This document shows positions 4,222 through 6,767 of a stretch of DNA of 6,767 nucleotides, piece by piece. The translations under genes and the position numbers were made by a program. Position 1 is the first letter of the stretch. The number at the start of each line of letters is the position of its first letter. Where the stretch lies: assembly GCA_023264435.1 (NCBI GenBank), contig JAHFMK010000029.1, forward strand, positions 1 through 6,767. The letters are read 5' to 3'. This DNA comes from Candidatus Kaiserbacteria bacterium (GTDB taxonomy: Bacteria > Patescibacteriota > Minisyncoccia > Phycocordibacterales > UBA918). Under the pieces are notes generated by a model that searched no databases, was not told where the DNA came from, and saw only the letters and a program-made list of their open reading frames with translations.

Positions 4222-6321
4222 CTACATCTTTCCTGCTAGGGTGTCGGTGTCAGGTTCAAGTGACTTTGTCGGGTCACCAATTCGCTCTTCTTTCTCTCGC
4301 ATCTCACGATACACATCATGAATCGGCACTCCCTCAGTTTTCAATATTCCCTCATATTCCTCACGTTCAAGTGTTTCTACTTCAAGCAATCGCTTCGCAA
4401 CGACATCAAGTGCTTTTCGATATTTTGTAAGAATTTCTCGTGCTTGATTTTTTCCTGTTTCAATAATATTCGTAACTTCTTCATCAATGAGTTTTGCAAT
4501 TTCTCGTGAATATCCTCTATCCTCACTCATGCCACCACCAATGAGTCGTCCGCCTGTACCCTCAAATGCAATTGGACCCAGCTTTTCGCTCATACCATAT
4601 TTTGTCACCATATCGCGTGCAAGATTTGCAATCACTTGCAAATCATTTGAGGGGCCAGTGGTGAGATCATCAAAGACCATCTGTTCAGTTACGTATCCGC
4701 CGAGTGTCATGGTAATGTCATCGAGAAATTCTTTCTTTGATTGCATTCGTCTATCAGAATCAGGGAGTTTGAGTGTATATCCTGCTGCACGCCCTCGTGA
4801 AATGATAGATATTTTTTGCACAGGGTCTGCATACGGAAGTACCGATGCAACGAGTGCATGCCCTGCCTCATGGTATGCCGTAATCTCTCGCTCACGGCGC
4901 GAGAGCACATGACTCTTTCGTTCAGGCCCAAGCATTACTTTTTCTATTGAGCGAATGAGGTCAAACTGTCCCACCTTTTTTCTATTTTCCCGTGCTGCAA
5001 GAATTGCCCCCTCATTCATGAGTGAGTATAAATCAGCCCCCGAAAAACCGGGTGTTCGCTGTGCAATAATATCGAGATTTACATCCTCTTGAAGTGGCTT
5101 CTTTCGTGCGTGGACTTCAAGAATTGCTTTTCTATCAATACGGTCAGGAAGGTCAATGGTCACTCGTCTATCAAATCGTCCTGGGCGAAGAAGTGCAGGG
5201 TCGAGTACATCGGGACGATTGGTTGCGGCCATCACGACTACTTTTTGGTTTGGTTCAAAACCATCCATCTCTACCAAAATCTGATTGAGTGTTTGCTCAC
5301 GTTCATCGTTTCCACCACCTACGCCTGTACCCCGCACCCGCCCCACCGCATCAATCTCATCAACAAAAATAATTGCGGGTGCGGTCTTCTTTGCCATTTG
5401 AAAAAGATCTCGTACACGGCTTGCACCAACACCGACAAACATTTCCACAAACTCTGAACCAGAAATTGAAAAGAATGGCACCCCTGCTTCACCCGCAACC
5501 GCACGAGCAAGTAATGTCTTTCCTGTTCCTGGTGCTCCCATCATCATCACACCTTTTGGAATTTGTGCTCCAATATCAAGAAATTTCTTTGGATTTTTAA
5601 GAAAGTCCACAATTTCTTCAAGCTCTTGTTTTGCTTCTTTTGCACCCGCCACATCCTTGAAAGTCACTTTTTGTGATTGGTCGTTCGGGTCAATAAGACG
5701 TGCTTTTGAGGAACCGAAATTGAGTGCTTGCATCCCTGCACCTTTTACCGAACGTGAAAAAAACCAAATAATAGCACCGAGGAGAATGAGAGGAAACAAG
5801 AACGGCGCGAGGTTAGTAATCCAATACCGAAATCCTGTTTCTTCCTTTACGTTAATAGCAACTGACGAAATTTGTTCCATGGACACTCCGAGATTATTGA
5901 GTGTCTCTGTAACTGATGAGTCATTTTCTTTTTTTGATAACCCTACAACACGCGTCTCATCTTTATACGCAATTTCAAGCGTGCTTCCTTTCACCACAAT
6001 TTCCTTCACCTCTCCTTTCTTTATCTGCTCCGCAACCTGTGAAATAGAATATTCATCGGGCTTATGTGCGGTGTTTGTAAAATATGAATACAAAAAAGAA
6101 AGTGCAATCAAAAAAAGAACCGTGGAGAGTATATTGTTCCAAAAATTTCCAGGACCAACGGATATCTTCTGAGGCATTTTTATTGGTGGTAATTTTTTGG
6201 ATAACTTCTCCTTTTTTTCATCCTTTTTCTCATCTTCGGAAAGTGAGCTTTCAACCACCGTTTCTTCCGTTGTTACTAATGTTTGTTCATCATTCTGTTG
6301 TTTTTCGTGAAGCTTTGACAT
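4222..6321 (-). CDS. ftsH: ATP-dependent zinc metalloprotease FtsH
   Basis: FtsH is a membrane-anchored hexameric AAA+ protease that extracts and degrades misfolded membrane proteins and some regulators. From the ATG at 6321 it has 699 residues. Order: a charged Lys/Glu-rich cytoplasmic N-terminus (about 1-55, longer than in E. coli), TM1 (about 59-81), an extracytoplasmic domain (about 82-167), TM2 (about 168-188), the AAA+ domain with Walker A GAPGTGKT (262-269), pore FVG (295-297), Walker B IIFVDEID with D321/E322, and second region of homology ATNRPDVLDPALLRPGRFDR, then the peptidase with HEAGH (484-488) and third zinc ligand Asp560 in TGPSNDLQ. All catalytic residues are intact. An in-frame ATG at 6330 adds MWP, but the -10 element overlaps it, so 6321 is preferred. 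It is divergent from smpB. Confidence 0.97.
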   Translation of the reverse strand: MSKLHEKQQNDEQTLVTTEETVVESSLSEDEKKDEKKEKLSKKLPPIKMPQKISVGPGNFWNNILSTVLFLIALSFLYSYFTNTAHKPDEYSISQVAEQIKKGEVKEIVVKGSTLEIAYKDETRVVGLSKKENDSSVTETLNNLGVSMEQISSVAINVKEETGFRYWITNLAPFLFPLILLGAIIWFFSRSVKGAGMQALNFGSSKARLIDPNDQSQKVTFKDVAGAKEAKQELEEIVDFLKNPKKFLDIGAQIPKGVMMMGAPGTGKTLLARAVAGEAGVPFFSISGSEFVEMFVGVGASRVRDLFQMAKKTAPAIIFVDEIDAVGRVRGTGVGGGNDEREQTLNQILVEMDGFEPNQKVVVMAATNRPDVLDPALLRPGRFDRRVTIDLPDRIDRKAILEVHARKKPLQEDVNLDIIAQRTPGFSGADLYSLMNEGAILAARENRKKVGQFDLIRSIEKVMLGPERKSHVLSRREREITAYHEAGHALVASVLPYADPVQKISIISRGRAAGYTLKLPDSDRRMQSKKEFLDDITMTLGGYVTEQMVFDDLTTGPSNDLQVIANLARDMVTKYGMSEKLGPIAFEGTGGRLIGGGMSEDRGYSREIAKLIDEEVTNIIETGKNQAREILTKYRKALDVVAKRLLEVETLEREEYEGILKTEGVPIHDVYREMREKEERIGDPTKSLEPDTDTLAGKM

Positions 6322-6328
6322 AGGCCAC

Positions 6329-6334
6329 ATTATA
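6329..6334 (-). promoter_or_regulatory. Consensus -10 of ftsH, leaderless type
   Basis: TATAAT on the minus strand is a perfect -10. The best-spaced -35 is the weak CTCGCA (6352-6357, spacer 17). Seven bases separate the hexamer from the ATG at 6321, so the transcript should begin on or beside that codon. The alternative ATG at 6330 overlaps the hexamer and would not be transcribed from this promoter. Confidence 0.6.
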
Positions 6335-6344
6335 CATAAAATAG

Positions 6345-6364
6345 CGATTTTTGCGAGAAAATCG
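6345..6364. repeat. 7-bp inverted repeat in the ftsH-smpB gap
   Basis: CGATTTT (6345-6351) and AAAATCG (6358-6364) are exact inverted copies with a 6-nt spacer, placed over the -35 zone of ftsH. It could be an operator, but an AT-rich 7-bp repeat can occur by chance. Confidence 0.3.
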
Positions 6365-6383
6365 ATTATTTCTTTCCGTGCTA

Positions 6384-6412
6384 TTGCTCCGCTCGTAAGA
6401 TATCGTTATAGT
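6384..6412 (+). promoter_or_regulatory. Promoter of smpB
   Basis: TTGCTC (6384-6389) is followed by 17 nt and TATAGT (6407-6412, 5 of 6). Transcription would start near 6419-6420, only about 3 nt before the ATG at 6423. No Shine-Dalgarno is present. Confidence 0.5.
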
Positions 6413-6422
6413 AGTGAATACT

Positions 6423-6767
6423 ATGTCTACATACAGTACTCACAAACGAGCACGATTTGATTTTGAAATTCTTACCACGTATGAGGCGGGTATTTCACTC
6501 ATGGGCACGGAAACGAAGTCTGTACGAAATGGGCAAGGTAAACTCGAGGGTGGATACGTGATTATACGCGGGAAGGAGGCGTTTTTAGTGGGTATCTCTA
6601 TCCCTGCGTTTCAAAAAGCAAATGCAAAGAAGAGTTATGACCCCGAACGCCCTCGCAAACTTCTTCTCAACAAAAAGGAGATTGCGGAGCTCGAACAAAA
6701 AAGCGAAATCGAAGGTTTGACAATAGTACCACTTAAATTGTATAATAAAGGCAGGTATATCAAACTT
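6423..6767 (+). CDS. smpB: SsrA-binding protein SmpB, N-terminal 115 residues (runs off right edge)
   Basis: SmpB binds the tRNA-like domain of tmRNA and brings it to stalled ribosomes for trans-translation. The visible part starts MSTYSTHKRARFDFEILTTY. It contains the conserved blocks EAGISLMGTETKSVRNGQGKL (residues 21-41), DPERPRKLLLNKKEI (73-87) and GLTIVPLKLYNKGRYIKL at the edge. These are the OB-fold strands and RNA-binding loops of the family. The basic C-terminal tail that enters the mRNA channel lies beyond the window. In the opening block RARFDF, a Phe stands where E. coli and Thermus SmpB have His (RARHEY, RARHDY). The ATG at 6423 fits the promoter and alignment with family starts. 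It is divergent from ftsH across about 100 bp. Confidence 0.95.
   Translation, partial: MSTYSTHKRARFDFEILTTYEAGISLMGTETKSVRNGQGKLEGGYVIIRGKEAFLVGISIPAFQKANAKKSYDPERPRKLLLNKKEIAELEQKSEIEGLTIVPLKLYNKGRYIKL

Noticed and set aside
5657..6172. Plus-strand open frame of 171 codons opposite ftsH
   Set aside because: It is a shadow of the FtsH N-terminal and extracytoplasmic region.
1..6767. CRISPR array, insertion sequence, phage or defence genes
   Set aside because: There are no regularly spaced direct repeats, no transposase or integrase motifs and no recognisable defence domains; the space is filled by housekeeping genes.

Overview
The window looks like a compact core-genome segment of a bacterium with a small genome, most likely a Candidate Phyla Radiation (Patescibacteria) member of the Parcubacteria type. 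This placement is inference. It rests on a RecG with two extra loops of a kind I associate with that group, a tRNA gene without an encoded CCA end, promoters that fire almost at the start codon, almost no Shine-Dalgarno sites, and very short intergenic gaps. I see no transposase, phage gene, CRISPR array or defence cassette.

Layout, left to right. (1) Bases 1-151, minus: the 5' end of an unrecognised protein that runs off the left edge. It has a near-consensus promoter and a leader of about 130 nt containing a perfect 22-bp inverted repeat. (2) 368-1537, minus: NAD-type malic enzyme. (3) 1612-3804, plus: RecG branched-DNA helicase, divergent from the malic enzyme with closely packed promoters. 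(4) 3825-3865: a 19-bp terminator hairpin. (5) 3950-4022, plus: a tRNA with anticodon UAU (isoleucine, AUA codon), with its own promoter and terminator. (6) 4059-4206: a short unexplained stretch ending in an oligo-U terminator and then a bidirectional terminator hairpin. (7) 4222-6321, minus: FtsH membrane AAA+ zinc protease. (8) 6423-6767, plus: SmpB, cut by the right edge.

The genes are housekeeping functions rather than one pathway: malate to pyruvate conversion, replication-fork and recombination repair (RecG), AUA decoding, membrane protein quality control (FtsH), and ribosome rescue (SmpB). FtsH and SmpB are linked in principle, because SmpB-tmRNA tags stalled proteins and FtsH is one of the proteases that can degrade tagged membrane proteins.

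The points most worth a second look are the UAU-anticodon isoleucine tRNA (most bacteria use a lysidine-modified CAU tRNA), the structured leader of the left-edge gene with an 8-codon reading frame lying over one hairpin arm, the leaderless-type starts of recG, ftsH and possibly smpB, and a RecG whose motif VI carries Ile where Gly is usual. I do not see a clearly new multi-gene system.
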